Position numbers and translations under genes: made by a program
The notes under the pieces: model-generated
What the model was told of the DNA's origin: nothing
Databases searched by the model: none
Seen by the model: only the letters and a program-made list of their open reading frames with translations
NCBI RefSeq assembly: GCF_014237835.1
Contig: NZ_JACJVI010000003.1
Location: 413,328 to 477,327, forward strand
Direction of reading: 5' to 3'
DNA from: Rhizobium sp. AQ_MP
GTDB taxonomy: Bacteria; Pseudomonadota; Alphaproteobacteria; Rhizobiales; Rhizobiaceae
DNA: 64,000 nt
Shown: in pieces, positions 23,823 through 32,008 of the stretch
Layout: every line of letters begins with the position of its first letter
Numbering within the stretch: the first letter of the stretch is position 1

Positions 23823-24716
23823 ATGCCGACTTTCCTGCGTATGCTCATCAAGGTCGGCTATGACGCGTTCTGGCATTTCACAGAGGACGACGGCTGGGCC
23901 ATGGCAAGCCATGTGGCGCTATCGGCCATCCTTGCTCTCTTCCCGTTTCTCATCTTCGGCACGGCCCTCGCGAGTTTCCTCGGGGCGGACCAGTTTGCCG
24001 CGACGGCGGTGCATCTGATCTTCGACACCTGGCCGGAGACGATCGCCAAGCCCTTGTCGGACCAGGTCGTCCAGGTGCTGACCATCCCGCGCGGCGGATT
24101 GCTCACCATCTCGGTGCTGGCGGCTGCCTACTTCGCCTCCAATGGGGTGGAGGCGCTCAGGGTCTCGCTCAACCGCGCCTATAGGGTGCCCGAAACGCGG
24201 CCCTGGTACATTACCCGACTCCTGAGCCTTGGTTTCGTGCTGGCGGCGGTCGTCGTGCTTGCAGCGATCAGCGCGCTTCTGGTCGCCGTCCCCGTGGCTC
24301 TCGCCTATGCCGAAAAGCTTTTCCCCTTCCTCAAGAACTTTCTGGCCACCGTCGCCAACTGGCGCATTTACGGCACGGTGGCCTTTCTGATCGTGGCGCT
24401 GGTGGTCTTCCACCTCGGGCTCCCGGCCGGGCGTCGGCGGCTGATCGACGTGCTGCCCGGCGTGCTTCTGACGCTGGTGCTGTGGCTGATCGGCGCGTTG
24501 CTCTTTGGTTACTACCTCGCATCCTTCGCCAATTATGCCGCGACCTATGCCGGTCTCGCCTCGATCATGATCGTGCTGGTCTTCCTCTACATGGTCGGCG
24601 CGATCTTCATCATCGGCGCGGAATTCAATGCGGCGCTGATGAAGTTCCGGGTGGTGCCGGTGAAGGACATGCCAGCCGGCGGGATTTCAAACCGCGACCA
24701 TGGCGCGAATATCTGA
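23823..24716 (+). CDS. YihY/UPF0761 (BrkB-like) membrane protein
   Basis: The 297-residue inner-membrane protein has about six hydrophobic helices. It contains the family hallmark near the start (ASHVALSAILALFPFLIF, about residues 28-45), the AAYFASNGVEALRVSLNRAY segment and the C-terminal YLASFANYAATYAGLASIM stretch. Members were once annotated as ribonuclease BN, which is now known to be incorrect; a role as a membrane transporter or virulence-associated factor is proposed. The start at 23823 has AAGGAG six bases upstream. Its 3' end overlaps the end of the convergent gluQ gene by 30 bp. Confidence 0.88.
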   Translation: MPTFLRMLIKVGYDAFWHFTEDDGWAMASHVALSAILALFPFLIFGTALASFLGADQFAATAVHLIFDTWPETIAKPLSDQVVQVLTIPRGGLLTISVLAAAYFASNGVEALRVSLNRAYRVPETRPWYITRLLSLGFVLAAVVVLAAISALLVAVPVALAYAEKLFPFLKNFLATVANWRIYGTVAFLIVALVVFHLGLPAGRRRLIDVLPGVLLTLVLWLIGALLFGYYLASFANYAATYAGLASIMIVLVFLYMVGAIFIIGAEFNAALMKFRVVPVKDMPAGGISNRDHGANI

Positions 24717-25583
24717 GGGCGTTTTTCCCTCGGCTCTCAGCACTGACAGCGCCGTGTCGCAAAGGCTTTTCGACAGCTTTCGGCCGTCGGGGCCAAGGAT
24801 CAGCCGGTGGTGGTGGTAGACAGGTTCCGGCAGGCCGAGCAATTCCTGCAGCAGGCGGTGCACCGATGTGGCGTGGAACAGGTCGAGGCCACGCACGACA
24901 TGGGTCACGCCCTGCGCCGCGTCGTCCACGGTGACGGCCAGGTGATAGCTTGAGGGCGCATCGGAGCGCCACAGCACGACATCGCCCCAGGCAGCCGGAT
25001 CGGCTGCCATTTCGCCTGTCGGCCCGTCGCCGGTTTCCCGCCAGGTGAGAGGTTTTGCAACGAGGCTCAGCGCCTTGTCGATATCGAGCCGCCAGGCATG
25101 GCGCTCTGCCGTTGAAAGCTTCTCCGCCCGTTCACCCTCGCCAAGCGACCGCTCTTCCGTCGGATAAAGCGGCGCTCCATCCGGATCGCGGGGCCAAAGT
25201 CCGCCCTCCCGCTCGAAGGCGGAGACACGCGCCTTCACCTCGCCACGGGTGAGGAAGGCGGGGTAGACGAGGCCCATGGCCAACAATCGCTCGAGGGCTT
25301 CCCGGTAAAGCGCAAAATGTTCGGACTGGCGGCGGACCGGCTGTTCGAAGGGGATGCCGAGCCAGGTCAGATCGTCGAGCACGGCCCGTTCAAGTTCCGG
25401 CGTGCACCGGGTGAGATCGATGTCCTCGATTCGCAGCAGAAGACGGCCTCCCAGGCTTTCGGCCATCTCGGCATTCAACAGAGCCGAAAGCGCGTGACCG
25501 AGATGCAGCCGGCCGTTGGGGCTCGGTGCAAAACGAAAGACGGGGGCATCCCGTGTGGTGGTTTGACGATCGCGCTCGGTCAT
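24687..25583 (-). CDS. gluQ: Glutamyl-Q tRNA(Asp) synthetase
   Basis: This 298-residue protein is a truncated glutamyl-tRNA synthetase lacking the anticodon-binding half. It activates glutamate and attaches it to queuosine at position 34 of tRNA(Asp). The HIGH-like motif is HLGH (27-30) and KMSKS is KLSKS (269-273). The start at 25583 has AAGGA upstream, and the earlier ATG lacks one. E. coli GluQ binds zinc through a CxC pair and a later Tyr/Cys; here the corresponding segment is YPAFLTR (107-113) with no cysteine, so zinc is probably not bound. The 3' end overlaps yihY by 30 bp on the other strand. Confidence 0.9.
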   Translation of the reverse strand: MTERDRQTTTRDAPVFRFAPSPNGRLHLGHALSALLNAEMAESLGGRLLLRIEDIDLTRCTPELERAVLDDLTWLGIPFEQPVRRQSEHFALYREALERLLAMGLVYPAFLTRGEVKARVSAFEREGGLWPRDPDGAPLYPTEERSLGEGERAEKLSTAERHAWRLDIDKALSLVAKPLTWRETGDGPTGEMAADPAAWGDVVLWRSDAPSSYHLAVTVDDAAQGVTHVVRGLDLFHATSVHRLLQELLGLPEPVYHHHRLILGPDGRKLSKSLCDTALSVLRAEGKTPSDIRAMVAV

Positions 25584-25621
25584 GCTTTTCCTTCGCATGA
25601 GAGTGGAATGAGGAAAAGGGC

Positions 25622-26272
25622 ATGGGTTTGACGACGATCCGATGCGAGGCCGATCTCGCTGCGGGGCTTTCCCTTTTGCTCGACCGAGATCCCCGGCTCT
25701 GTCCCATCGCCGATGCCTGCGGTCAGTTGCCGCTCAGGCTGTCGGCGCCCGGTTTTGCCGGACTTGCCTCGATCATCGTCTCGCAGATGGTGTCGCGGGC
25801 CAGTGCCGAGGCCATCTGGCGGCGCATGACGGCGGTGCTGGGCAACCGGCCACTGGCGGAGGATTATCTGGCGCTTGGCCCGGAACTGATCGGCACATTC
25901 GGCCTGTCACGCGGCAAGGCCCAGGCGCTTGAAGAGGCTGCCAAGGCCGATCTCGGCGGGCCCTTCCGACTCGACGAACTCGCGGAGATGCCGACCGGCG
26001 CGGCAATTGCGGCGCTCACCGGCCTTAAGGGTATCGGGCCCTGGACCGCCGAGGTGTACCTGATGTTCTGCGGCGGGCATCCGGACATCTTCCCGGTCGG
26101 CGACGTGGCGCTCCGAATCTCCGTGGGCGATGTTTTCTTTGCCGGAGAACGACCCGCTCCCGAACTTGTGGCGGAGTTGGCTGAAGCCTGGGCGCCGGCC
26201 CGATCGGTCGCTGCCCGGCTTTTCTGGGCACATTATGCCCGCATCACAGGCCGCACGGCCTTGCCCCGCTGA
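25622..26272 (+). CDS. DNA-3-methyladenine glycosylase, AlkA-like (HhH-GPD)
   Basis: The 216-residue protein is an HhH-GPD base-excision glycosylase. The helix-hairpin-helix LTGLKGIGPWTAEVYLMF is at about 149-166, and the catalytic aspartate is in the following FPVGDVAL. It lacks the FeS cluster cysteines of Nth/MutY, and the length fits short AlkA-type enzymes without the N-terminal domain. It removes alkylated purines such as 3-methyladenine. It starts 38 bp from the divergent gluQ start. No adaptive-response (Ada) gene is in the window. Confidence 0.87.
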   Translation: MGLTTIRCEADLAAGLSLLLDRDPRLCPIADACGQLPLRLSAPGFAGLASIIVSQMVSRASAEAIWRRMTAVLGNRPLAEDYLALGPELIGTFGLSRGKAQALEEAAKADLGGPFRLDELAEMPTGAAIAALTGLKGIGPWTAEVYLMFCGGHPDIFPVGDVALRISVGDVFFAGERPAPELVAELAEAWAPARSVAARLFWAHYARITGRTALPR

Positions 26273-26313
26273 GGGCGCGCCGAGACGTCGCAAGGCGGCT
26301 CAAAGATTCAGGC

Positions 26314-26343
26314 TTCACAATGCTGTAACAACGGACCTAATAT
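26314..26343 (+). promoter_or_regulatory. Candidate promoter of the HNH gene
   Basis: TTCACA at 26314-26319 and TAATAT at 26338-26343 are separated by 18 bp and lie about 35 bp before the TTG start of the HNH nuclease gene. The spacing and the near-consensus -10 support a housekeeping promoter. Confidence 0.5.
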
Positions 26344-26378
26344 AGAAGGGCAGATGCCGAATCGATCAGGAGTACCCC

Positions 26379-26936
26379 TTGACGATTGCAGTTTCTCCCC
26401 AGGCCCTGCCGGCGCTCGTCCTGAATGCCGACTACCGGCCACTGAGTTATTATCCCTTGTCGCTCTGGTCCTGGCAGGACGCGATCAAGGCAGTTTTCCT
26501 CGACCGTGTGAACATCATCGCCGAGTACGAACACTCCGTCTGCTCGCCGAGTTTTACGATGCGGCTGCCGAGTGTCGTCAGCCTCAAGACCTATGTTCAG
26601 CCGACCCGGAACCCGGCCTTCACCCGCTTCAATGTCTTCCTGCGCGACAAGTTCGAATGCCAGTATTGCGGTTCGCCCGAAGACCTGACCTTCGACCACG
26701 TCATTCCTCGCGCCCATGGCGGCGAGACGACCTGGGAAAATGTCGTGGCCGCCTGCTCGCCGTGCAACCTGCGCAAGGGATCGAAGCTCCCGAAGCAGGC
26801 GGGCATGCATCCGCACCAGGCTCCCTACCGGCCGACGGTGCAGGACCTGCACAACAACGGCAGGCTCTTCCCGCCGAACTACCTGCATGAAAGCTGGATG
26901 GACTATCTTTACTGGGATACCGAACTGCAGCCCTAA
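26379..26936 (+). CDS. HNH endonuclease domain protein
   Basis: The 185-residue protein contains a zinc-stabilised HNH nuclease core: CQYC (Cys94, Cys97), the DH pair in LTFDHVIPRAHGG (106-107), Asn121, and CSPC (Cys126, Cys129). The N-terminal 80 residues (ALVLNADYRPLSYYPLSLWS...) are typical of a conserved alphaproteobacterial HNH group kept as a single-copy chromosomal gene rather than as part of a restriction system. The start is a TTG with CAGGAG six bases upstream; no in-frame ATG gives the conserved N terminus. DNA binding or nicking is expected, but the biological role is unknown. Confidence 0.85.
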   Translation: MTIAVSPQALPALVLNADYRPLSYYPLSLWSWQDAIKAVFLDRVNIIAEYEHSVCSPSFTMRLPSVVSLKTYVQPTRNPAFTRFNVFLRDKFECQYCGSPEDLTFDHVIPRAHGGETTWENVVAACSPCNLRKGSKLPKQAGMHPHQAPYRPTVQDLHNNGRLFPPNYLHESWMDYLYWDTELQP

Positions 26937-26991
26937 GGCAGCAGCCTTTACCCTCTTGGCGGGACCCTGCGCCCCGCCTTCCGCCTCTGCT

Positions 26992-27507
26992 TCAGATGCT
27001 TGGCTTGCGCAGCGAGCCCCAAAGTGCGAGCGCGGCAAGCGCAGCACTCGTCAGCACATTCCAGCCGGCAAAGGACAGGCCCAGCACGCGCAGTGTCGCT
27101 TCGGTGCAGGAGGGCGCCTTCGTGGCGTTCAAGGCTTCCAGCACGTTGACCGGCGTATCACCGCCGGTGGCACCGATGGTGCAGCTTGCCGGGCCTTCCC
27201 AGAAGCCCCATTCGACGCCGGAGTGGTAGATGCCGAGACCCATGCCGGTGATCATCAAGAGCGCGATCGCGAGCAGCAAGACCCTGGTAACGACGGGCGG
27301 CAGGCGGAAGACGGCGGACAGTGTGGCCAATAGGCCGACGCCAATGCCGATGTAATAGGGATTGCGCTGCATCAGGCAGAGCGCGCAGGGGATGTAACCG
27401 CCGATATGCTCGAAACCGAGCGCGGAACCGACGACAAGCGCCATGCCGAAGGTGAGCAGGGCCGCAAGTGCGCTATCGGACTTCAGGGGAGACAGAATTG
27501 TATTCAT
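26992..27507 (-). CDS. dsbB: Disulfide bond formation protein B
   Basis: This 171-residue inner-membrane protein has four helices and the quinone-side redox pair CALC (Cys41, Cys44). The second pair is Cys109 and Cys134 in the second periplasmic loop, so all four redox cysteines of DsbB are present. It reoxidises DsbA with quinone. The gene follows the YqaA gene by 10 bp. No dsbA is visible in the window. The spacing of 25 residues in the second pair is within the range for this family. Confidence 0.88.
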   Translation of the reverse strand: MNTILSPLKSDSALAALLTFGMALVVGSALGFEHIGGYIPCALCLMQRNPYYIGIGVGLLATLSAVFRLPPVVTRVLLLAIALLMITGMGLGIYHSGVEWGFWEGPASCTIGATGGDTPVNVLEALNATKAPSCTEATLRVLGLSFAGWNVLTSAALAALALWGSLRKPSI

Positions 27508-27517
27508 CTGCGCACTC

Positions 27518-28099
27518 TCAGAACACGAATTTGACGAGGTAGAAGCCGCCGATCAGCAGCACCATGAAGAGGGTGAAAAGAAGGCCGAGATACTTCTCGA
27601 TGAAGAGGCGAACGGGTTCGCCATAAAGCTTCAGCAGGAAGGCAACCAGGAAGAAGCGGAACGCGCGGCCAATGATGCTGACAACCGTGAAGACAAGGAA
27701 GTTCAACCCGGTGGCCCCCGAGAAGATCGTCAGGACCTTGTAAGGGAAAGGTGTGATCGCCGCGAAGAGGACACCCCACCCGCCCCAGGTGTTGTACCAG
27801 CCCGCGACCTGTTCGAAGGCGTCCTCCTTGCCGTAGAAGGCAAGGATGGGGCGTCCGATGGCCTCGAACAGGAACATGCCGATGGCATAACCGAGGAATG
27901 CACCAAGGACGGATGCGAGCGTGCAGAGGAGCGCCAGCCTGAACCAGTGGTCCCGGCGCCTGATGACCATCGGAATGAGCAGGACATCCGGCGGGATCGG
28001 AAAGAAAGAGCTTTCGATGAACGAGACCCCGGCGAGTGCGCGGTCGGCGTGCCGCGTACCGGCAAGAGACATCGTCCAATCATACATACGACGCAGCAT
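27518..28099 (-). CDS. YqaA family membrane protein (DedA/SNARE-associated type)
   Basis: The 193-residue protein has about four to five hydrophobic segments and the DedA-related pattern ESSFFPIPPDVLLIPMV near residues 28-44, with ITPFPYKVLTIFSGATGLN later. YqaA proteins belong to the SNARE-associated/VTT superfamily, some members of which flip lipids such as undecaprenyl phosphate. The start is followed by dsbB in a likely two-gene unit. A 7-bp-stem hairpin (GCGGAGG/CCTCCGC, 28161-28184) lies upstream in the 5' region. Confidence 0.8.
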   Translation of the reverse strand: MLRRMYDWTMSLAGTRHADRALAGVSFIESSFFPIPPDVLLIPMVIRRRDHWFRLALLCTLASVLGAFLGYAIGMFLFEAIGRPILAFYGKEDAFEQVAGWYNTWGGWGVLFAAITPFPYKVLTIFSGATGLNFLVFTVVSIIGRAFRFFLVAFLLKLYGEPVRLFIEKYLGLLFTLFMVLLIGGFYLVKFVF

Positions 28100-28221
28100 T
28101 GAGACTTCCGTTTCTAAGGTTCAGGGCGTTCTAGGGGCCCCTCGGCTGTGTGTAAATGGTGCGGAGGCTCCCTTGAACCTCCGCTGTGAACGATTGCGTG
28201 AAGTGATGCTCGAAAAAGGCG

Positions 28222-28249
28222 TTGACCGCTGCACCCCGGCTCGTATAGT
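28222..28249 (+). promoter_or_regulatory. Promoter of tRNA-Leu
   Basis: TTGACC (28222-28227) and TATAGT (28244-28249), 16 bp apart, lie 27 bp before the mature tRNA 5' end. It probably also transcribes the small gene at 28384. Confidence 0.7.
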
Positions 28250-28276
28250 CCGGCGCTGTCCATCCGACGCTCATGT

Positions 28277-28361
28277 GCCCCATTGGCGGAACTGGTAGAC
28301 GCGCTCGACTCAAAATCGAGTTCCGAAAGGAGTGCTGGTTCGATTCCGGCATGGGGCACCA
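28277..28361 (+). tRNA. tRNA-Leu (anticodon CAA)
   Basis: The acceptor arms GCCCCAT and ATGGGGC pair over 7 bp, followed by discriminator A and an encoded CCA. The anticodon stem CTCGA/TCGAG carries the loop CTCAAAA, so the anticodon is CAA (reads UUG). The TTCGATTC T loop and the extra arm fit a class II leucine tRNA of 85 nt including CCA. Confidence 0.95.
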
Positions 28362-28383
28362 CACTCTCAAAAAGGCAAAAGGC

Positions 28384-28863
28384 ATGAGCAATAGCGGCAA
28401 GAAGATACGTATCGCGCAACCTGTGCAGCAGGTGGTGGTGGATGCCGACCTTTTGCCGAAGGCGCCGGCGCAGCCCGTTGCCGCCAAGGGCAAAGGCAAG
28501 CCAAAGCCCGCTGGCGCTCCCATGGCTGCTGTTGACGGCAAGCAGAAGATCAACATCGTGGCACCCGTTGCGCCTGAAGTTGCGGCCATGCGCCAGAAGC
28601 TCCGGCAGCAGTCGATCCGGTCGCAGGTCGAGCGTATCGATGCGGCAATCGAGGCCGGGACGGTTTCCTCTGCCGATGCCAAGACGCTGGTCCTGACGCT
28701 TGCGATCAAGCGGCTTGGGACGAAGGATGTGGCGGAGAAGTGGTATCGCAGCCAGAAGCTCGACGCCTTCGCAGGACGCACCCCGGCGCAGATGGTGCGC
28801 GCAGGGGAACTGAAGGCACTGGTTGCCTTGATGCGCGCCGAGGGCGCCCCAGCCAAGGGCTGA
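28384..28863 (+). CDS. Small protein with a DUF2384-like (Xre/MbcA/ParS) C-terminal segment
   Basis: The frame is open through the tRNA, so the start must be the ATG at 28384, 22 bp after the tRNA; this gives 159 residues. The N-terminal 60 residues are basic and rich in Ala, Pro and Lys, probably disordered. A helical part follows, ending in WYRSQKLDAFAGRTPAQMV and a short leucine-rich helix. This resembles the toxin-binding domain of Xre/MbcA/ParS antitoxins (W-x-x-x...F-x-G-x-T-P), but no RES toxin gene is adjacent. With no promoter of its own in the 22-bp gap, it is probably read from the tRNA promoter. The domain call is tentative. Confidence 0.6.
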   Translation: MSNSGKKIRIAQPVQQVVVDADLLPKAPAQPVAAKGKGKPKPAGAPMAAVDGKQKINIVAPVAPEVAAMRQKLRQQSIRSQVERIDAAIEAGTVSSADAKTLVLTLAIKRLGTKDVAEKWYRSQKLDAFAGRTPAQMVRAGELKALVALMRAEGAPAKG

Positions 28864-29067
28864 CCTTTGAGGCGATCCGGCAGCGTCGCGTTGCTGGAGG
28901 AGTTCACGTGGCGGCTGGTGATGTCTTTGGCTGCCTCCCGGTTTATCTGCTGTACCGATGTCGATCCCTCGCCCGTTTGCTGCTCGTTTACGGTCATGGA
29001 AGCCGGTTATTGTGCGCCTGCGAGATGAGTGTTAGCACAGACAGCATGACAATCCGGACACTCAGTC

Positions 29068-30702
29068 ATGCTGCTTGAGCCGCGCGAGACCTTCGAGGCG
29101 CTGCGCCGCGACTTCACCTGGACCATACCTGCCGATTTCAACATCGGGCGCGTTGTGGCCGACGACTGGGCGGCGAAGGCGCCCGGGCGCGTGTGCCTGG
29201 AGCATTTCTCACCCGACAGCCGGCATCTTTCGATGACCTATGGCGAACTTTCGGCGCAGGCCTCCGCCTTCGCCCATGGGCTGACAGATCTCGGTGTCGT
29301 CGCGGGCGATCGGGTGGCGCTTTTGCTGCCGCAATGTTTCGAGACGGTCATTGCCCATGTGGCCATCTACAAGATGGGTGCGATTGCGTTGCCGCTCGCG
29401 CTGCTCTTCGGGGAAGAGGCACTGGAATACCGGCTGCGGGATGCCGGGACCAAAGTGATCGTTACCAATGCCTTCGGGCTGCAGCGGCTGAAGGCGATCA
29501 AGGTACGCCTGCCGGCGCTGGAGACTGTGATCTCGATCGATGGTTCCGGACCGGATGTCACCAGTTTCGCTGGCCTGATCGAGGGGCGGCCATCGGTCTT
29601 CGAGATTGCCGAGAGCGGGCCGGATACGCCGGCGCTGATGATCTACACGTCGGGCACGACGGGGCCGCCCAAGGGCGCGCTGCATGGTCACAGGGTGCTT
29701 GCGGGACATATTCCGGGTTTCCAGCTGGCGCATGACTATCTGCCGCAGCCACAGGACAAGGTCTGGACGCCCTCTGACTGGGCCTGGGCGGGCGGGCTGT
29801 TGAATGCGCTCCTGCCGGCGCTGATGCTCGGCGTTCCGGTCGTGTCGTCGCCGGCGCAGAAATTCGATCCGCATATGGCCTTCCGGATCATGGCCGAGAT
29901 GAAGGTGCGCAATGCCTTCATTCCGCCAACGGCACTTCGGCTCCTGAAAGCCGTCGAGAACCCGCGCCAGACCTATGATCTCGTGCTGCGCAGCATCGGA
30001 TCGGCGGGGGAATCGCTCGGACGCGAAACCTATGAATGGGTGAAGTCGGCGCTCGGCATCGTGCCGAACGAGTTCTATGGCCAGACGGAATGCAATTTCG
30101 TGCTGTCGTCTGCGGCGCATCTCGGGGTGAGCAAGGGTGGCTTCATCGGCAAGGCTGTGCCGGGTCACGAGGTCGCGATCATCGATGCCGAGGGTCACAT
30201 CGTGCCGTCCGGCGAGACGGGGCAGGTGGCAATCCGCAGGCCGGACCCGGTGATGTTCCTCGGCTACTGGAATAACGAGAAGGCCACGGCAGACAAATTC
30301 GTCGGTGACTGGATGAAGTCGGGCGATCTCGGACGGCAGGACGAAGAGGGCTATGTGCAGTTCTTCGGCCGCGACGATGACGTTATCACCTCGTCTGGCT
30401 ACCGGATCGGTCCGGCCGAGATCGAGGATTGCCTGATCGGCCATCCGGCGGTGCGGCTTGCGGCCGTCATCGGCAAGCCGGATCCGCTCAGGACCGAAAT
30501 CGTCAAGGCCTTTGTCGTTTTGCAGGATGGATTTGCGGGCAATCCGGCGCTGGCGGCCGAGATCCGTGACTGGGTGAAGAACCGGCTGTCGATGCACGAA
30601 TACCCGCGCGAGGTGGAATTCGTCACGGAGCTGCCGCTGACGACGAGCGGCAAGGTGATCCGCCGGCTGTTGCGGGATCAGGAAATCGCCAGGGCGAGCT
30701 GA
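29068..30702 (+). CDS. AMP-dependent acyl-CoA synthetase
   Basis: The 544-residue enzyme activates a carboxylic acid to its acyl-CoA through an acyl-adenylate. The P-loop motif YTSGTTGPPKG starts at Tyr193, the A5 motif is FYGQTECNF, the hinge is SGDLGRQDEEGY...GRDDDVITSSGYRIGP, and the catalytic lysine is Lys529 in TSGKVIRR. The length and DWAWAGGL segment fit the medium-chain/acetyl-CoA-synthetase-like group of rhizobia. Substrate length is uncertain. It has no tight operon partner: 204 bp of non-coding sequence precede it and a convergent gene follows at 30737. Confidence 0.92.
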   Translation: MLLEPRETFEALRRDFTWTIPADFNIGRVVADDWAAKAPGRVCLEHFSPDSRHLSMTYGELSAQASAFAHGLTDLGVVAGDRVALLLPQCFETVIAHVAIYKMGAIALPLALLFGEEALEYRLRDAGTKVIVTNAFGLQRLKAIKVRLPALETVISIDGSGPDVTSFAGLIEGRPSVFEIAESGPDTPALMIYTSGTTGPPKGALHGHRVLAGHIPGFQLAHDYLPQPQDKVWTPSDWAWAGGLLNALLPALMLGVPVVSSPAQKFDPHMAFRIMAEMKVRNAFIPPTALRLLKAVENPRQTYDLVLRSIGSAGESLGRETYEWVKSALGIVPNEFYGQTECNFVLSSAAHLGVSKGGFIGKAVPGHEVAIIDAEGHIVPSGETGQVAIRRPDPVMFLGYWNNEKATADKFVGDWMKSGDLGRQDEEGYVQFFGRDDDVITSSGYRIGPAEIEDCLIGHPAVRLAAVIGKPDPLRTEIVKAFVVLQDGFAGNPALAAEIRDWVKNRLSMHEYPREVEFVTELPLTTSGKVIRRLLRDQEIARAS

Positions 30703-30736
30703 GACGTCTCGGCAGACTGCCGCGCCCGATTTCAAG

Positions 30737-32008
30737 TCACATGCCGAAGCGGCGGCTCAGAACCTTGTCGCGCAGGATGCGGGCGATGTTGCGGGTGTTG
30801 CGATACATGTGCAGCTGTGCGCCGACCTGGCGGACGTCGCGGTCGGCATTGGGCTTCAAACCCACGACCAGCGTGCCCATGGCCTCGCGTTCCCTCCAGA
30901 AACGGCTCATGATCGGGTGATCCGGAGCGGCGCAGCTGTCGGTTCGCTCGATGTTGGCGTCATCGAGATGCCACTCGGTGAGATCGGCCATCAACAGCTT
31001 GCCCGGCGAGAAGCGGGCATAGGTCTCGTCATAGGCGGTCTTCCAGGTATAGGCCTCGCCGGCCATGATGAAGACGACCATCGAGGCGATGGCGCGGCCG
31101 TCGAGATCCAGCGTGTGGATACGCACGGCGTCGGCCTCCGCGAGATTGGTGATCGCCTCTCGGGCGAAGGCGGCGCGCAGGCGGTCGTTGACCATGGCGG
31201 AGCGCTTGCGGCCCTTCCAGCCGCTGGCCTCCAGCGCCAGGAATTCCTCCATGCGGCTCCGGATCTCTTCCGGCTGGCGGGCAACGTTATAGGTGACCTG
31301 GCCGATTTCCGAGAGCAGCCGGAATTGGCGGCGCATCTCGCGCAGATGGCCCTTGCTCAGCGTCGATTGCAGATAGGAAGGGCCATCCTCATAGCTCTGC
31401 AGCATGGGACGCTGATATTCGTTGGTCACCGTCAGCGGCAGGTCGCGGGCGAGCGCCACGGCACGGGCGAGCTGGGCGAAGCGGCCTTCGAGCCGCAGGT
31501 CCGGTATGACGAGCAGGCTTGGCAGCCGCGCATCGGGGCGAGCGAGTGCCTCAAGCAGGTTGTCGATCGTTTCGGCGGCTTCTTCTGCATCGACCAGGGG
31601 CGTGCCCAGGGGGCCGAAGGGATTGGCCCAGACCCTGATAATCGATGGTCCGATGGAGAAGCCCGGCTTTTCGATCGAATAGGGAAAAAGCAGGCGAAGG
31701 CGCGAGCGCCGCTCGTCTTCGTCGCGGATGACGGCGAAACGGACCTGGCGTTCTTCGAGCCGGGGCATTGCCGGGGCGAGGAAGCGTGGGGCGAAGAAAA
31801 CATTCGCCTCCATGACCCGGTAGGTCAGATATTCAAGCTCGTCCTGCAGCTCGTAGCCCATCTGGCTCGGATAGACGCTCAGTCTTCGCCCGGGACGGCC
31901 GACCGCAATTTCCGTCTCTGCCAAGAGCTTCGTGCGCGAACCTGCAAGACTGCCGACCAGCCGGTTGGCGTCGCTGTTCATGCTCTCGTTGTAGATGCGT
32001 TCGGTCAT
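30737..32008 (-). CDS. GNAT acetyltransferase, CelD/BcsL (Acetyltransf_6) type
   Basis: A 423-residue protein with an N-terminal region of about 180 residues and a C-terminal GNAT domain. The central part (LSKGHLREMRRQFRLLSEIG... to KTAYDETYARFSPGKLLMADL) is typical of CelD/BcsL-like acetyltransferases found with exopolysaccharide or cellulose genes, related to FemAB-type folds. The ATG overlaps the flippase stop (ATGA), so the two genes are coupled. It probably acylates a sugar or lipid-linked intermediate; this is inferred from neighbours. Confidence 0.78.
   Translation of the reverse strand: MTERIYNESMNSDANRLVGSLAGSRTKLLAETEIAVGRPGRRLSVYPSQMGYELQDELEYLTYRVMEANVFFAPRFLAPAMPRLEERQVRFAVIRDEDERRSRLRLLFPYSIEKPGFSIGPSIIRVWANPFGPLGTPLVDAEEAAETIDNLLEALARPDARLPSLLVIPDLRLEGRFAQLARAVALARDLPLTVTNEYQRPMLQSYEDGPSYLQSTLSKGHLREMRRQFRLLSEIGQVTYNVARQPEEIRSRMEEFLALEASGWKGRKRSAMVNDRLRAAFAREAITNLAEADAVRIHTLDLDGRAIASMVVFIMAGEAYTWKTAYDETYARFSPGKLLMADLTEWHLDDANIERTDSCAAPDHPIMSRFWREREAMGTLVVGLKPNADRDVRQVGAQLHMYRNTRNIARILRDKVLSRRFGM

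Noticed and set aside
28131..28997. 288-codon minus-strand open frame spanning the tRNA-Leu gene
   Set aside because: It reads through the complement of the tRNA and of the small gene at 28384; the tRNA-derived peptide is a well-known false call.
29209..30735. 508-codon minus-strand open frame opposite the acyl-CoA synthetase gene
   Set aside because: The synthetase motifs on the plus strand are complete; the antisense translation is Arg/His/Gln-rich, typical of shadows.
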